A stretch of DNA of 64,000 nt from Paenibacillus aestuarii. GTDB taxonomy: Bacteria > Bacillota > Bacilli > Paenibacillales > NBRC-103111. Position 1 is the first letter of the stretch. Each line of letters opens with the position of its first letter. This document shows, piece by piece, positions 1-9,399 of this stretch. A program made the translations under genes and the position numbers. The notes beneath the pieces were generated by a model, which ran no database searches, had not been told where the DNA came from, and worked only from the letters and a program-made list of their open reading frames with translations. The DNA is taken from NCBI RefSeq assembly GCF_027789125.1, contig NZ_JAQFVF010000070.1:1-64000 (forward strand), read 5' to 3'.

Positions 1-314
1 TAGCCGTTAGCCGGATCGTCAACACTAACATCAGAGAAGCTGGATGTTTTCAGGTCTTTGTTGATGTCCAGACCCATGATCAAAGCAGCTACTTTTGCGA
101 ATTGTGCGCGATTCATTTCTTCTTTCAAACCAAAAGTTGTATCGCTCACACCGTCAAAAATACCCGCGCTGATCATGGCGTCGAATTTTGCTTGTGTGGC
201 TGCATCGAGATCTTTCAGATCAGTAAAGTCTGCAGATGTTTTACCGAATGCTACGGAAGAGAACATCGACAAAGCTACTGTTGCGGAAAGAACTACGGAT
301 AGGCTTTTCTTCAT
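1..314 (-). CDS. S-layer protein paralogue with N-terminal SLH domains (partial, 3' part outside window)
   Basis: Only the first 104 codons are in the window; the gene runs off the left edge. The product starts with a signal peptide (MKKSLSVVLSATVALS, cleaved near residue 24) followed by the first SLH domain (GLKEEMNRAQFAKV) and the start of the second (SSFSDVSVDDPANG). It is almost identical to the N-terminus of the complete S-layer gene upstream, with scattered substitutions such as Gly to Asp after DLK and Lys for Thr before SSF, so the two are tandem paralogues rather than an assembly echo. The ATG at 314 has a strong CCTCCT complement at 326-331. The protein should be exported and held on secondary wall polymer through its SLH domains. 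What the rest of it does cannot be seen. Confidence 0.9.
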   Translation of the reverse strand, partial: MKKSLSVVLSATVALSMFSSVAFGKTSADFTDLKDLDAATQAKFDAMISAGIFDGVSDTTFGLKEEMNRAQFAKVAALIMGLDINKDLKTSSFSDVSVDDPANG

Positions 315-445
315 ATAGGTTGTTTCCTCCTGATATTTGAAGTTTTTTTGTTATAAAAACTTTATAACCCATGGGACGACTGCGTCTTGCTTCTTTGCTT
401 TCATGTAGCTTTTCGTATATCATCTCGTCTACAAGAATGAGTATA
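315..445 (-). promoter_or_regulatory. Promoter and structured 5' leader of the partial S-layer paralogue
   Basis: On the minus strand a TATACT -10 box lies at 440-445, exactly 126 bases before the start codon; the -35 is poor. The leader has a hairpin TGTAG...GCTACA between 404 and 433, an inverted repeat GTTATAA-aaact-TTATAAC at 350-368, and the AGGAGG site. All of these recur at the same offsets before the neighbouring S-layer gene. Long structured leaders are typical of highly expressed S-layer genes, where they stabilise the mRNA; that role is inferred here. Confidence 0.6.
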
Positions 446-520
446 CTATTTTCTATACGTATTTTCATTGATTAGAATTTTCCATAGCGAACGTTATACA
501 GCTGAACGACTCTTGTACAA

Positions 521-545
521 AATAAAAAAGACCCCGAAGGGTCTT
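521..545 (-). terminator. Intrinsic terminator of the complete S-layer gene
   Basis: A 7-bp stem (AAGACCC / GGGTCTT, 528-534 with 539-545) closed by a four-base loop is followed on the minus strand by TTTTATT. It lies 15 bases after the stop codon, so the two S-layer paralogues are separate transcription units. Confidence 0.85.
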
Positions 546-560
546 CTTTACTACATCATA

Positions 561-3500
561 TTACTTTGTTACGGAGATTGGAGTTACTACGGATTTACCG
601 TTTGGAGCGACCGTAGTCAGATCGAATGTTACTGTACCAGCACTTGCAGTTACGTTACCGTATTGATCGATAGATACTGTACCACCTTTAACGTTAGTTG
701 CTGCAAATGTCAGACCCAACAGGTAGTTGTACTCGCCAGCTTCCATATTGTCATACTCTGTACCATAGTTATCAGTTACTTTAAGATCGATTTTGTCAAA
801 AACGTTCTCGCCGGAGTTGATTGCTACAGTTTTTGTTTCTGCTTCAATCTTGTCAACAGCGATCGCATCTTCTTTCACAGTTACAGGAACTGTTGCTTGC
901 TTCACTTCGCCTTTAGCTGTCAGGTAAGTGATGCTGATTGTCGCTGTACCAGCTTTGTTACCGATAGCGAAAGCTTTGTTGTTAGCAGCGTCAAGCTCTA
1001 CTCTAGCTACAGCAGTGTTGGAGGATGCCACAGATTTAATGTTGCTAGGCAGTTCTACAACATCACCAGCCGCGTTCTTAGCAGATACCGTGATTTCTTG
1101 ACCCAGCATGCTTGTTACCGGAGATTGTTGTGCATCAACTGTCAATGTTTGGCCATTGCCATATACTTGTTGAGTAACTACGCCGCTGTCCAGAGCGTTG
1201 AACATTGGGTTCAAAGCATCTACGGAGTAAGTCAGGTCGTCAGTTGCTTTCGCTACTGTCAAAGTCTTAGTTACTTTTGCAAGTTCAACACCATTTTTAA
1301 GGATAACCGCTGTGTAGTCAACGTGTGTGCCTTCTTTAGCAGCATTTGTTGTTACGAATTTGAACTCATCGTTAAATGCTTTGAAGTCACCATTAGTAGA
1401 ACCAATGCCGTAAACAGTTGGGTGATCTGCATCGTTGCTAACTGGTTGTGGTACTGTTTGCGCATCTTGTACGTAAGCAGAGCCGTCAGTGATTTTGTTG
1501 TTGTTCGCATCGTATGCAATCGCCGTTACTGCTACTGTATAGTGGTTCAGACTGCCTGTATCTGTCTCAGAGCCGTTACCAACGCTATCACTGTACACGG
1601 AATCATCAAGCACTTTACCGTATTGGTCAATTACGTTGTACTCAAACTTGGAAGTTCCGCCTGCTACTGCACCTTTCGCTGGAGCCGTTACTTCTTTGAA
1701 GTGATCAGCTACACGAGCGTCAGCTACTGTAAATGTTTTTGTTGCTGTGCTGTTTGCATTTGCTGTTGCGATGACTGCTGTTACGGATACAGCACCTTTA
1801 GAACTCGATGTAACTTTATGAAGTTTAATCGAACCTTTGTGCTCACCGGAGTTTTCGATGCTTACGTTTGTTGCATCGTTATCGCCAACTGCACCGGACA
1901 AGGATACGTTAATGCGGCCCACGTTTTGATCGCTTGTCAAATCGTCTACGCTCAATTGGTTGCCAGCTGCATCATAAGCTACAACTGGGATGTACACATC
2001 AGTATCGCCAGATGCGATTACATCGTCCATTTCGCCGATTTCAATTTTGTTTGCTACTTTTGTAGATGCAACAGTTATTTTACCGGATGCTGTAGCAGCT
2101 TGGTTGAATACTGTAAAGTTAAAGTCGCCTGCTTTATCCAAGTTGTTCAGCAAGGAAATTTTCACTTCTGGAATGTCGTTGCCATTGTCATCGAGTTCCC
2201 AAGTAATATCTTTGCTGTCGATGTAATCGTTCCAGATTACATTTGTATCTTTCAACTGGTTAGCACTTTCCATCATTTCGTAGGACATGTTACCGCCGTA
2301 TTGATCATAGAAGTTTAGATCAAAAGCAACGTTCTCGCCTTTACCGTTCAACGCAGTACCCGAGGAGTAACGAGCGCTGCCAAGCTCCAGCTTCGTCAGA
2401 ATCGGTTGTGTACCCAGTTTGTAGTTCTTAGTTGCTGTGATATGGCTATCATTGTTAACGATCGTTACAGGGATTACAGAGACGCCTTGAGTTGTACCAT
2501 CAGTCTTAGTATCCAATGTAATCAACAAGTTGCCATCTGTATCTTTCGTAATTTTTGTAAATGTTGCAGCGGAAGTGTATACGTTATAAGAACCAGCGTT
2601 TGTGGAAGCTGCTTCGCCGTATTGGTTCACTGCTTTTGCTTTAACGATTACTTTATCAGCGTAAGCGATTGTGTCGCCAGCTGTTACGAAATCAATGCTT
2701 TTCAATACTTCGTCTTCGCCTGTGAATGTTGCCGTTGTTTTATCAACAGTTGCTTGATCCAAACCGCTCATTGTGACAGTGTAATCACCGTTGCCGATTT
2801 TTGTATCAGTCAAAGTCAATACCGCGGATTTCTTGTCATCAGCGAATTGAACAGTTGTTGCTACATCAGCCGTACCTTTTGTCAAAGCCAGTTTCGCTTT
2901 GTCTGTATCAACCGGTTTGTTAAAGCTTACTGTTACTTTCTGTACGCCAGTTGCTTTTGCGCCAGTTACGGATACTTTACCAGCTGGAACGTATTGTTGC
3001 TTAGCTTCATATGCACCAGTCAACAGCAGGTCGCGAGTTGCGTTGGCCATACCGCCGAAAGTACCGTCTTCACCGTTTGGCAGAAGCTTCAGATCAAGAG
3101 CAAGTTTCACATAACCTTGTGCCCAAGTGGATACTGTTGCATCGTTACCTGTCATCGCTTTTGCATCAGCGTCTTTACCCAATACGCGAACTAAGAAAGT
3201 AGCCAATTGCTCTTTAGTTACTTTACCTGCTGGATTGTATTGACCATCTGCATAACCGTCTGTTACGCCAGCTGTTTTCAAAGCTTCGATATAAGGCAAT
3301 GCATAACCGTTAGCTGGGTCATCAGCTTTAACGTCTTCGAAGCTGGAAGTTGTCAGGTCTTTGTTGATGTCAAGACCCATGATCAAAGCTGCTACTTTTG
3401 CGAATTGAGCGCGGTTCATTTCGTCTTTAAGACCGAAAGTTGTATCGCTCACGCCATCAAAAATACCGGCGCTAATCATTGCATCAAATTTTGCTTGTGT

Positions 3501-3617
3501 TGCTGCATCAAGGCCTTTCAAATCAGTGAAGTCTGCGGATGTTTTACCGAATGCTACGGAAGAGAACATCGACAAAGCTACTGTTGCAGAAAGAACTACC
3601 GATAGACTTTTCTTCAT
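561..3617 (-). CDS. S-layer protein, 1018 residues, N-terminal SLH anchor
   Basis: A signal peptide (about residues 1-24) is followed by three SLH domains within roughly residues 25-210. Their signature tetrapeptides are atypical: NRAQ, TKEQ and ATRD instead of TRAE. The remaining 800 residues are a chain of Ig-like beta modules rich in Ala, Thr, Val and Asp, with recurring VIDQYGK / VNQYGE turns and a Big_2-like module (about residues 810-920). It has no cysteine that I can see, as usual for S-layer proteins. It should assemble as the surface lattice, anchored to pyruvylated wall polymer made by the tagO-tagA-csaB genes nearby. ATG at 3617 with AGGAGG at 3629-3634. The gene has its own leader and terminator. 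It is most likely the main S-layer subunit, but abundance cannot be judged from sequence. Confidence 0.9.
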   Translation of the reverse strand: MKKSLSVVLSATVALSMFSSVAFGKTSADFTDLKGLDAATQAKFDAMISAGIFDGVSDTTFGLKDEMNRAQFAKVAALIMGLDINKDLTTSSFEDVKADDPANGYALPYIEALKTAGVTDGYADGQYNPAGKVTKEQLATFLVRVLGKDADAKAMTGNDATVSTWAQGYVKLALDLKLLPNGEDGTFGGMANATRDLLLTGAYEAKQQYVPAGKVSVTGAKATGVQKVTVSFNKPVDTDKAKLALTKGTADVATTVQFADDKKSAVLTLTDTKIGNGDYTVTMSGLDQATVDKTTATFTGEDEVLKSIDFVTAGDTIAYADKVIVKAKAVNQYGEAASTNAGSYNVYTSAATFTKITKDTDGNLLITLDTKTDGTTQGVSVIPVTIVNNDSHITATKNYKLGTQPILTKLELGSARYSSGTALNGKGENVAFDLNFYDQYGGNMSYEMMESANQLKDTNVIWNDYIDSKDITWELDDNGNDIPEVKISLLNNLDKAGDFNFTVFNQAATASGKITVASTKVANKIEIGEMDDVIASGDTDVYIPVVAYDAAGNQLSVDDLTSDQNVGRINVSLSGAVGDNDATNVSIENSGEHKGSIKLHKVTSSSKGAVSVTAVIATANANSTATKTFTVADARVADHFKEVTAPAKGAVAGGTSKFEYNVIDQYGKVLDDSVYSDSVGNGSETDTGSLNHYTVAVTAIAYDANNNKITDGSAYVQDAQTVPQPVSNDADHPTVYGIGSTNGDFKAFNDEFKFVTTNAAKEGTHVDYTAVILKNGVELAKVTKTLTVAKATDDLTYSVDALNPMFNALDSGVVTQQVYGNGQTLTVDAQQSPVTSMLGQEITVSAKNAAGDVVELPSNIKSVASSNTAVARVELDAANNKAFAIGNKAGTATISITYLTAKGEVKQATVPVTVKEDAIAVDKIEAETKTVAINSGENVFDKIDLKVTDNYGTEYDNMEAGEYNYLLGLTFAATNVKGGTVSIDQYGNVTASAGTVTFDLTTVAPNGKSVVTPISVTK

Positions 3618-3748
3618 AAGTATAATTTCCTCCTAAAGTATATCAAAGTTTTTGTTATAAAAACTTATAACCAACATGACTGCATTGCCTCAAGTGCATA
3701 CTAACGTGTAGCTGTGTATCAGTCACCTCGGCTACATCAACGAGTATA
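3618..3748 (-). promoter_or_regulatory. Promoter and structured leader of the complete S-layer gene
   Basis: A minus-strand TATACT -10 box sits at 3743-3748, 126 bases before the ATG. The leader carries a TGTAGC...GCTACA hairpin (3707-3736), the inverted repeat GTTATAA-aaac-TTATAAC (3654-3671) and the ribosome site. It aligns nearly base for base with the leader of the paralogue at 315-445. The rest of the 328-base gene-free stretch to 3945 contains only the neighbouring terminator and AT-rich sequence. Confidence 0.6.
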
Positions 3749-3900
3749 CTCTCTTCTATACGCGAAATCATTATTAACTATTTTCCAGCCGGCGCTGTGT
3801 TTATAAATGACATTCGCCTATGAAACTAGCTTAATCGAGAAATATGAATTTACTTTGAATTGAAGCTGAACATCAGATAAAAGTTACCTTAAAAATAGAT

Positions 3901-3935
3901 GAAAAAAAGCAGATTGCCGCATAGGCAATCTGCTT
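3901..3935 (-). terminator. Intrinsic terminator of the 1319-residue SLH protein gene
   Basis: A 12-bp perfect stem (3907-3918 with 3924-3935, core GCAGATTGCC) with a five-base loop, followed on the minus strand by seven T residues. It starts about 10 bases after the stop codon. Confidence 0.92.
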
Positions 3936-3945
3936 CATTCATTTA

Positions 3946-6900
3946 TTATGGAACCATCTTTTGTTGCTTCATAACTCTGTAGGCGAACACAGATGCTTGT
4001 GCTCTTGTCATCAGCTCTGTCGGATCAAAGCGAACGGTTGTCTTCTTCTGCCCAGGCAGAAGGGCGTTTTCGATTCCTTCCATAAGCCCTGCTTTCACGA
4101 CTGCTTCAACAGCTGGTCTGGAATAGGATTCAATTTTGTCCCCATCCGTAAATGCTTTCTGAAGATTCGCCAGCGACTTGTTCAAGTCTGTGCCCAGTTT
4201 CATATTCGCTGCTCTAGCGATCATAACGGCCGCATCTTGTCTCGTAATGGAATCGCCAGGGTTGAACCTGTTGCTTGCTTGGCCACGGACAATGCCAGCT
4301 CTTGCCGCAGTCTCAATGTACTTATAATCGTACAGAAGGCCAATGGAATCTTCGATTTTAAAGACATCCTGGAACGTTCCATTACCACTGTAGTTCAAAG
4401 GAAGCTTAAAAATCTTCACAAGAATTTGCGCGAACTCGCCTCGAGTAATTGAATCATTAGGGGCAAATGTATAAGTCGTCTTAGCTTTCATTACACCCTT
4501 CGAGAACAACGTTTCAAGTTCATTTCTTGCAAATGCATGACCTGTTACATCATCAAACGTTTTGTTCATGTACATGACTTGATAGTATCCAAACTTTTGG
4601 AATGGAACGGTAATCGTATGCTTACTCGCATCTACAACCCCACCGATATCCTTCCAACCATCCGATGTAACTCCGGAATAGTTCGGATAGATGTCGTAGT
4701 AGAATACAGTTACGTATCTACCGGCATCCAGTCGAATTGCAGGATCAAAGTTCAGCGTCAATGTACCCTCACTGGTAGGAACAACCTGCTCATCATAAAG
4801 CCTATTAAAGTACGAACGGCTAGAAATGCTTGCATCATACGGATCCAAGCCTTCACCAGTTAAGCCATCCTTCAGATCGTCTGTTGTTGTCGTAGACGAG
4901 CTAGGAGCCGGAATAAAGCCTGCATCCATGTAGTAAAGCGGGCTTGCCGCTAAGAAGCGGTCTGCCCAAAGTGTTTTGGCTGCAATCTTGGATTTAAAGT
5001 ATCCATTAGTTGTCGGATACAATGTTTTGTCTACACGCCCATCATCTGTATCAGCAATGCCGAACAGAACCTGACGGTCAGACGTAATAAATTGATTATT
5101 ATTGCTATCAGGCAGATAACGCATGAGCTTCGTATCTTTTGGGAAGTTTAACTGCAAGGCATTGTTGAACATCTTGAACTTCGTGTTCATATCAGCCAAC
5201 ACTTCTGCGCCCTGCACATTGGTATTCGTGTAGAACAGAACAAAGCTTCCATTTACTTTTGAAGTGCCGCGGTTAACCGTGAACTTGATCGTGTTGGAAC
5301 CTGCCTTCAGATTCTTAACTTTGTAGTGATACTCGTCAACAGAGTTCACTGTCTTCTTCGTAGCACTCTCTTTACCAAACACGACGCTATCCGCATTCTC
5401 GGCAGCAATAATAACTTCGTAGAAATTACTATTGATATTCGCTTGCAGATTGCTGCCATTCTGGATCAACATCGGTTGAACGATCGTATAAGGAACATTC
5501 TGTCTAGTAATCGTAATAGATTTGGTTGCCGTAATATTAGATGCATTCGTAATACGGAACTCAAATACAACATCTGTACTGTCTAGCAGCTTAAAGGATG
5601 TAGTTTTGAAATTCTGATTATCTATGCTCAAGTTATTAAATTCGACAAAATAGCTTCTGCCGTCCGTCGTAACCGTACTCGAGCCGACCGTGTAATCTCT
5701 ATCCGTCAAATTACCGTTCTTCATCGTTTCTTGGTATACCAAAGCATTTCCAGTGGCGTCTTTGGTATGAACAATCAACGTCAATGCTTGAACATTGGAT
5801 GGTGTTGTTCCATCCGAAGTTAAACTCGAGAACAAACCGGAGAACGAAACGGAATGCTCTGTCGTCGAGTACGTATCCGGCGTGCTTCCACTCACAAACT
5901 GAGTACCCGATGTGCCAGATTCAATAGGTTTAATAGCTGTAAACTGCGGTGCATCCGTACTGAACAAATATATTGTGTAAGATTGAACCGTAATCGGTGA
6001 TGTCGAGCCGTTTAAATATACTTCGAACTTAAGTATATTCTTGCCTTCAGTCATGGTATTAGCACCGATGGAACTAAGCGGCAAAGTAAATGCATTTGTG
6101 GTTGGATCAAACACTGTATCCGCTGAAGTGGAATCTAAGGTTACATATTGATCATTCATATACACCTTAATGCTATTCAATGGTAGTGCCGGTGGCGTGC
6201 TAATATCCTGGAAAAAATTCACGACGCGTCCAGAAATACAATCGTCCGTTGTACCACATTTAAGATCAGCAGACTTCTTAATGGACATATTGTTGGAAAT
6301 GTTATTCACAATAATATAAGGCGCGTTATTCACTTTCAGGCTGTAATCCGTACTATATACACTTGTGTCTGCAGGATCAGTCGATGACAGCTCTACAGTT
6401 AACTTTTTATTGCCGTCAGTAACCCCCTGGAGCTGGATAATAAATCTTGGTGGGTTAGAACCACTCTCCGGCAGTCTATCACCTGTAGAACCGGAAGGAA
6501 GATCCGCTGTATAAAGAGCACCATCAACATAGACTTTGGCGGATTTTGACTTATCGTTGGCATAAACATAAAACGTCGCTGGCAGTTCACTGACAGGGTT
6601 CGTATCTGTCAAACTTAATTGAGACTGGATGGCCCCATTCAATTGAGTCACTTTATCGATATATGGCTTGTTTGGATCCACAAAGCTAAACTTGTACTCA
6701 CTGATTATAGGTACAAGATTGTTGGCACTATCCCTAAACTTAAAAGTAACCTTTTGCGGGTTAGGCGTAGAGGAAGAACCAGGAATATTCGTAATATCCA
6801 AGGAAAAATTCTGTACTCTATACTCCATGTCAGACGATGTATCTCTGGATAAAGCTGACGAGTAAGTAACCGAATAAGTAGAACCTGTTACCGATCCCGA

Positions 6901-7905
6901 GGAGCTGGACAAGGAAGATAGATCAATGCCCGATGCCACAGGCTGTCCATTGATATAAACATCCGCATATTTGTAATTCATGGATCCGGAAGTATCGAGA
7001 TCACTCTTCAGACTTGCACTGATATGCAGCGCGCTGCTGTTCACAACCGGTTCTTTGACCAAATCAAAAGTGTTACTGCCATCGGAAATTGTGCCGTTAA
7101 ACGCAAACGGTTTGCCATTGTCATACCACAACTTACGGCTAACTTCGTATTGATTCGTATCATTGTTGGCATTAAATTTAAAAATGTTATCACCAGGGTT
7201 CAAACAGAAGCTGGTGACGGAAGTACATGTTGCTGATGACTTATATTTGTCATCACCCGTGAAATAAAAAGAACCGTCCGTACCTTTGAAGCCTTGCTTG
7301 ATTTGCGAATCGCCCGTTAGAGTGGCTTGAACACTATTCGCATTGGAGGCATCCGTCTTAATCTGAATCCCCGTTGTTCCAGACTTAAGCGGTCCACGGT
7401 CTGTAGGATACATTTTGCCGTCAACCAGCGGCACATCGTTAATTGTAATATTGGACAAATTCGTCGTTGGCGTGTAATACACCCAAGCAGGCGCTGAGGT
7501 AAATGCATTCGTATCGCCCAACATAACGATGATTTTATTTAAGCCTTCAGTTAACTGGACATTCGTAAATTGAATCTCGTTGGAGGTAATCAACTGAGCT
7601 TTGTTGTTCTTCTCCGTTGTTTCTACCCCGGAATTCATATTTTTAATTACGTAATAAATGGATGGAACCTGCGACTCCGTTACACCTGCGATATCAACTT
7701 TAATAGTAAACGGAAGCTGGGTTATCCTTGTTACTTTACTGTCATCATGCGGTTTCTCCGTCGATGTTCCCACGTTGTCTGTTTCAGCGTACAATTCCTT
7801 AATCGTGAGCGTTGAGGCTGCTTGGGCCATTCCTGGAGGTAAAAAAGTAAGTAGAATTGCGACTATGAGGGCGAGTCCTGCCCACTTCTTGTAAAGCTGT
7901 TTCAA
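3946..7905 (-). CDS. Large secreted SLH-domain surface protein, 1319 residues
   Basis: An N-terminal signal peptide ends in MAQAAS near residue 30. About 1,100 residues of Ig-like beta-sandwich repeats follow (Ser/Thr/Asn/Asp rich, many YxxxVKN and TITRQNVPY-type strand signatures). Three C-terminal SLH domains lie between about residues 1135 and 1319, with motifs SITRGEFAQ, SITRQDAAV and LMTRAQASV. There are two close cysteine pairs (CTSVTSFC and CGTTDDC), unlike the neighbouring S-layer protein. The probable start is TTG at 7905, placed 10 bases after AGGAGG. A TATAAT box at 7958-7963 may be its -10, but I see no good -35. No enzymatic motif is visible; it may be a structural or adhesive surface protein held by the same wall polymer. 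Confidence 0.85.
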   Translation of the reverse strand: MKQLYKKWAGLALIVAILLTFLPPGMAQAASTLTIKELYAETDNVGTSTEKPHDDSKVTRITQLPFTIKVDIAGVTESQVPSIYYVIKNMNSGVETTEKNNKAQLITSNEIQFTNVQLTEGLNKIIVMLGDTNAFTSAPAWVYYTPTTNLSNITINDVPLVDGKMYPTDRGPLKSGTTGIQIKTDASNANSVQATLTGDSQIKQGFKGTDGSFYFTGDDKYKSSATCTSVTSFCLNPGDNIFKFNANNDTNQYEVSRKLWYDNGKPFAFNGTISDGSNTFDLVKEPVVNSSALHISASLKSDLDTSGSMNYKYADVYINGQPVASGIDLSSLSSSSGSVTGSTYSVTYSSALSRDTSSDMEYRVQNFSLDITNIPGSSSTPNPQKVTFKFRDSANNLVPIISEYKFSFVDPNKPYIDKVTQLNGAIQSQLSLTDTNPVSELPATFYVYANDKSKSAKVYVDGALYTADLPSGSTGDRLPESGSNPPRFIIQLQGVTDGNKKLTVELSSTDPADTSVYSTDYSLKVNNAPYIIVNNISNNMSIKKSADLKCGTTDDCISGRVVNFFQDISTPPALPLNSIKVYMNDQYVTLDSTSADTVFDPTTNAFTLPLSSIGANTMTEGKNILKFEVYLNGSTSPITVQSYTIYLFSTDAPQFTAIKPIESGTSGTQFVSGSTPDTYSTTEHSVSFSGLFSSLTSDGTTPSNVQALTLIVHTKDATGNALVYQETMKNGNLTDRDYTVGSSTVTTDGRSYFVEFNNLSIDNQNFKTTSFKLLDSTDVVFEFRITNASNITATKSITITRQNVPYTIVQPMLIQNGSNLQANINSNFYEVIIAAENADSVVFGKESATKKTVNSVDEYHYKVKNLKAGSNTIKFTVNRGTSKVNGSFVLFYTNTNVQGAEVLADMNTKFKMFNNALQLNFPKDTKLMRYLPDSNNNQFITSDRQVLFGIADTDDGRVDKTLYPTTNGYFKSKIAAKTLWADRFLAASPLYYMDAGFIPAPSSSTTTTDDLKDGLTGEGLDPYDASISSRSYFNRLYDEQVVPTSEGTLTLNFDPAIRLDAGRYVTVFYYDIYPNYSGVTSDGWKDIGGVVDASKHTITVPFQKFGYYQVMYMNKTFDDVTGHAFARNELETLFSKGVMKAKTTYTFAPNDSITRGEFAQILVKIFKLPLNYSGNGTFQDVFKIEDSIGLLYDYKYIETAARAGIVRGQASNRFNPGDSITRQDAAVMIARAANMKLGTDLNKSLANLQKAFTDGDKIESYSRPAVEAVVKAGLMEGIENALLPGQKKTTVRFDPTELMTRAQASVFAYRVMKQQKMVP

Positions 7906-8100
7906 AACACATCTTCCTCCTTCATGCTTTATATGTTAGCTACGAGATGCCGGGTTGATTATACTTATGTAGGTTCGACAATCCCTCCTATGTTCTTCCA
8001 TCGTTCTACAAGAATAGACGCAGCTAACAGCGAAAAGTTGTTGTATTGTTCTTATCGGTAAACGACCCCAAAATGTTTAGAGCAAGAGAAAGATTCCATA

Positions 8101-8135
8101 GAAAACAAAAAAACCCAGCCCTTAAGGCTAGGTTT
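8101..8135 (-). terminator. Intrinsic terminator of tagO
   Basis: A 10-bp stem with one mismatch (AAACCCAGCC 8111-8120 with GGCTAGGTTT 8126-8135) and minus-strand tail rich in T, 18 bases after the tagO stop codon. It probably ends the csaB-tagA-tagO transcription unit. Confidence 0.8.
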
Positions 8136-8153
8136 CCATTTCCTATCTGATAA

Positions 8154-9263
8154 TTATTTGCCTAAACGATCGCTTTGGACAGTCTTGCCAAACAAGCTGC
8201 GGAAAAAGTTCAACACTGGCTTGCGGCTTTTGCTGATAATGCCGATCGCTTCTGCGCCAACCAGCATAACAAGAAACAGAGCTACGATAATTAACACCCA
8301 GCCCCATAAGATGTTCTGCGACATCAATACTGAGCAGACTACTGCGCTGGCGCCAAAAATAAAGGCAATACCGTAAATAATCAATACGCTTGTACGATGA
8401 CTGAATCCAAGCTGCAGCAAACAGTGATGCAAATGACTTTTATCAGGGGCGGAAATTGGCAGTTTATTTACATAACGACGTATAATGGCGAAAAATGTAT
8501 CTGATAAAGGTACGCCCAATATCATAATCGGAATAAGCAAGGATACGACCGCGGCTTGTTTAAAGCCGAGAATCGACAGGGTCGCTAACGCGAAGCCCAG
8601 GAATAATGCGCCGGAATCACCCATAAAAATCTTGGCCGGGTGAAAATTATAGAACAAGAAGCCGGCAATGCTTCCTAATAAAATGACGCTAAGCAGTACA
8701 ACTGTAACGTTCGGCATCATCAGAGCCAGCACAAGAATAGTTGCTGTAGCAATACCAGAAACACCGGCCGATAGACCATCCAGTCCATCAATTAAATTAA
8801 TGGCATTGGATACGCCAACGATCCACAATATGGTAATCGGAATACTCAACCAACCAATGTTGAAATTCGTTATTCCGAAAGGAATGTTAACGAGATCAAT
8901 TTTCAGTCCAAAAGCAACAACGATACAAGCGGCAATCAACTGGCCTAAAAGCTTCCACTTGGGAGATAACTGAAATCGGTCATCCAATGCTCCCGTAACG
9001 ACGATAACAAACCCGCCGAGCAGCAATCCAAAGGCTGCATTCGAGTTTACCGCGTCAAGTGCTGGAGAGATGATGAAATAAGCTCCGACGAAGGCAAGGA
9101 AAATAGCTAGTCCTCCGAGACGCGGCATTATCCGGGTATGTACCTTTCTATGGTTAGGGGCATCGACAGCTCCGACCCAAAAGGCAAACTTTTTGACTAG
9201 GGGTGTCAGCAATAGCGCCATTACGCACGAAGCGATAAACCCAATCACATATAATCCATACAT
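8154..9263 (-). CDS. tagO: Undecaprenyl-phosphate GlcNAc-1-phosphate transferase (TagO/WecA family)
   Basis: An integral membrane enzyme of about 369 residues with roughly ten to eleven hydrophobic segments. It transfers GlcNAc-1-phosphate from UDP-GlcNAc to undecaprenyl phosphate, the first step of wall-polymer assembly. Family motifs are visible: DDR at about 94-96, NLIDGLDGL at 156-164, MGDSGA at 215-220, and the carbohydrate-recognition HLHH at 277-280. The ATG at 9263 begins with a membrane segment as in homologues; a GTG four codons upstream (9275) is possible because GAGGAG lies about 14 bases before the ATG. It follows tagA and csaB in the same direction, which points to secondary cell-wall polymer that binds SLH domains. 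A shared role in teichoic acid synthesis cannot be excluded. Confidence 0.93.
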   Translation of the reverse strand: MYGLYVIGFIASCVMALLLTPLVKKFAFWVGAVDAPNHRKVHTRIMPRLGGLAIFLAFVGAYFIISPALDAVNSNAAFGLLLGGFVIVVTGALDDRFQLSPKWKLLGQLIAACIVVAFGLKIDLVNIPFGITNFNIGWLSIPITILWIVGVSNAINLIDGLDGLSAGVSGIATATILVLALMMPNVTVVLLSVILLGSIAGFLFYNFHPAKIFMGDSGALFLGFALATLSILGFKQAAVVSLLIPIMILGVPLSDTFFAIIRRYVNKLPISAPDKSHLHHCLLQLGFSHRTSVLIIYGIAFIFGASAVVCSVLMSQNILWGWVLIIVALFLVMLVGAEAIGIISKSRKPVLNFFRSLFGKTVQSDRLGK

Positions 9264-9399
9264 CTTCTTCTTCACAGCTCCTCTTGTCTTGGGTGGCAGG
9301 TCTTTCCGCCGAAATGAATTATACTCCGAATTGTCCGCAAATACCACTGCTAAATTTGTCTGAAATGACCGTTTTCAGGTAATTTTCATAAATTTTTTT

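Noticed and set aside
241..468. A 75-codon minus-strand frame covering the S-layer leader
   Set aside because: It starts upstream of the probable transcription start and overlaps the S-layer start in another frame; the conservation of this stretch is explained by leader RNA structure.
468..2318. Long open frame (616 codons) on the plus strand inside the S-layer gene
   Set aside because: It lies antisense to a clearly coding gene with signal peptide and SLH motifs; its translation is Cys/Tyr/Phe-rich nonsense caused by the biased codons of the minus-strand gene.
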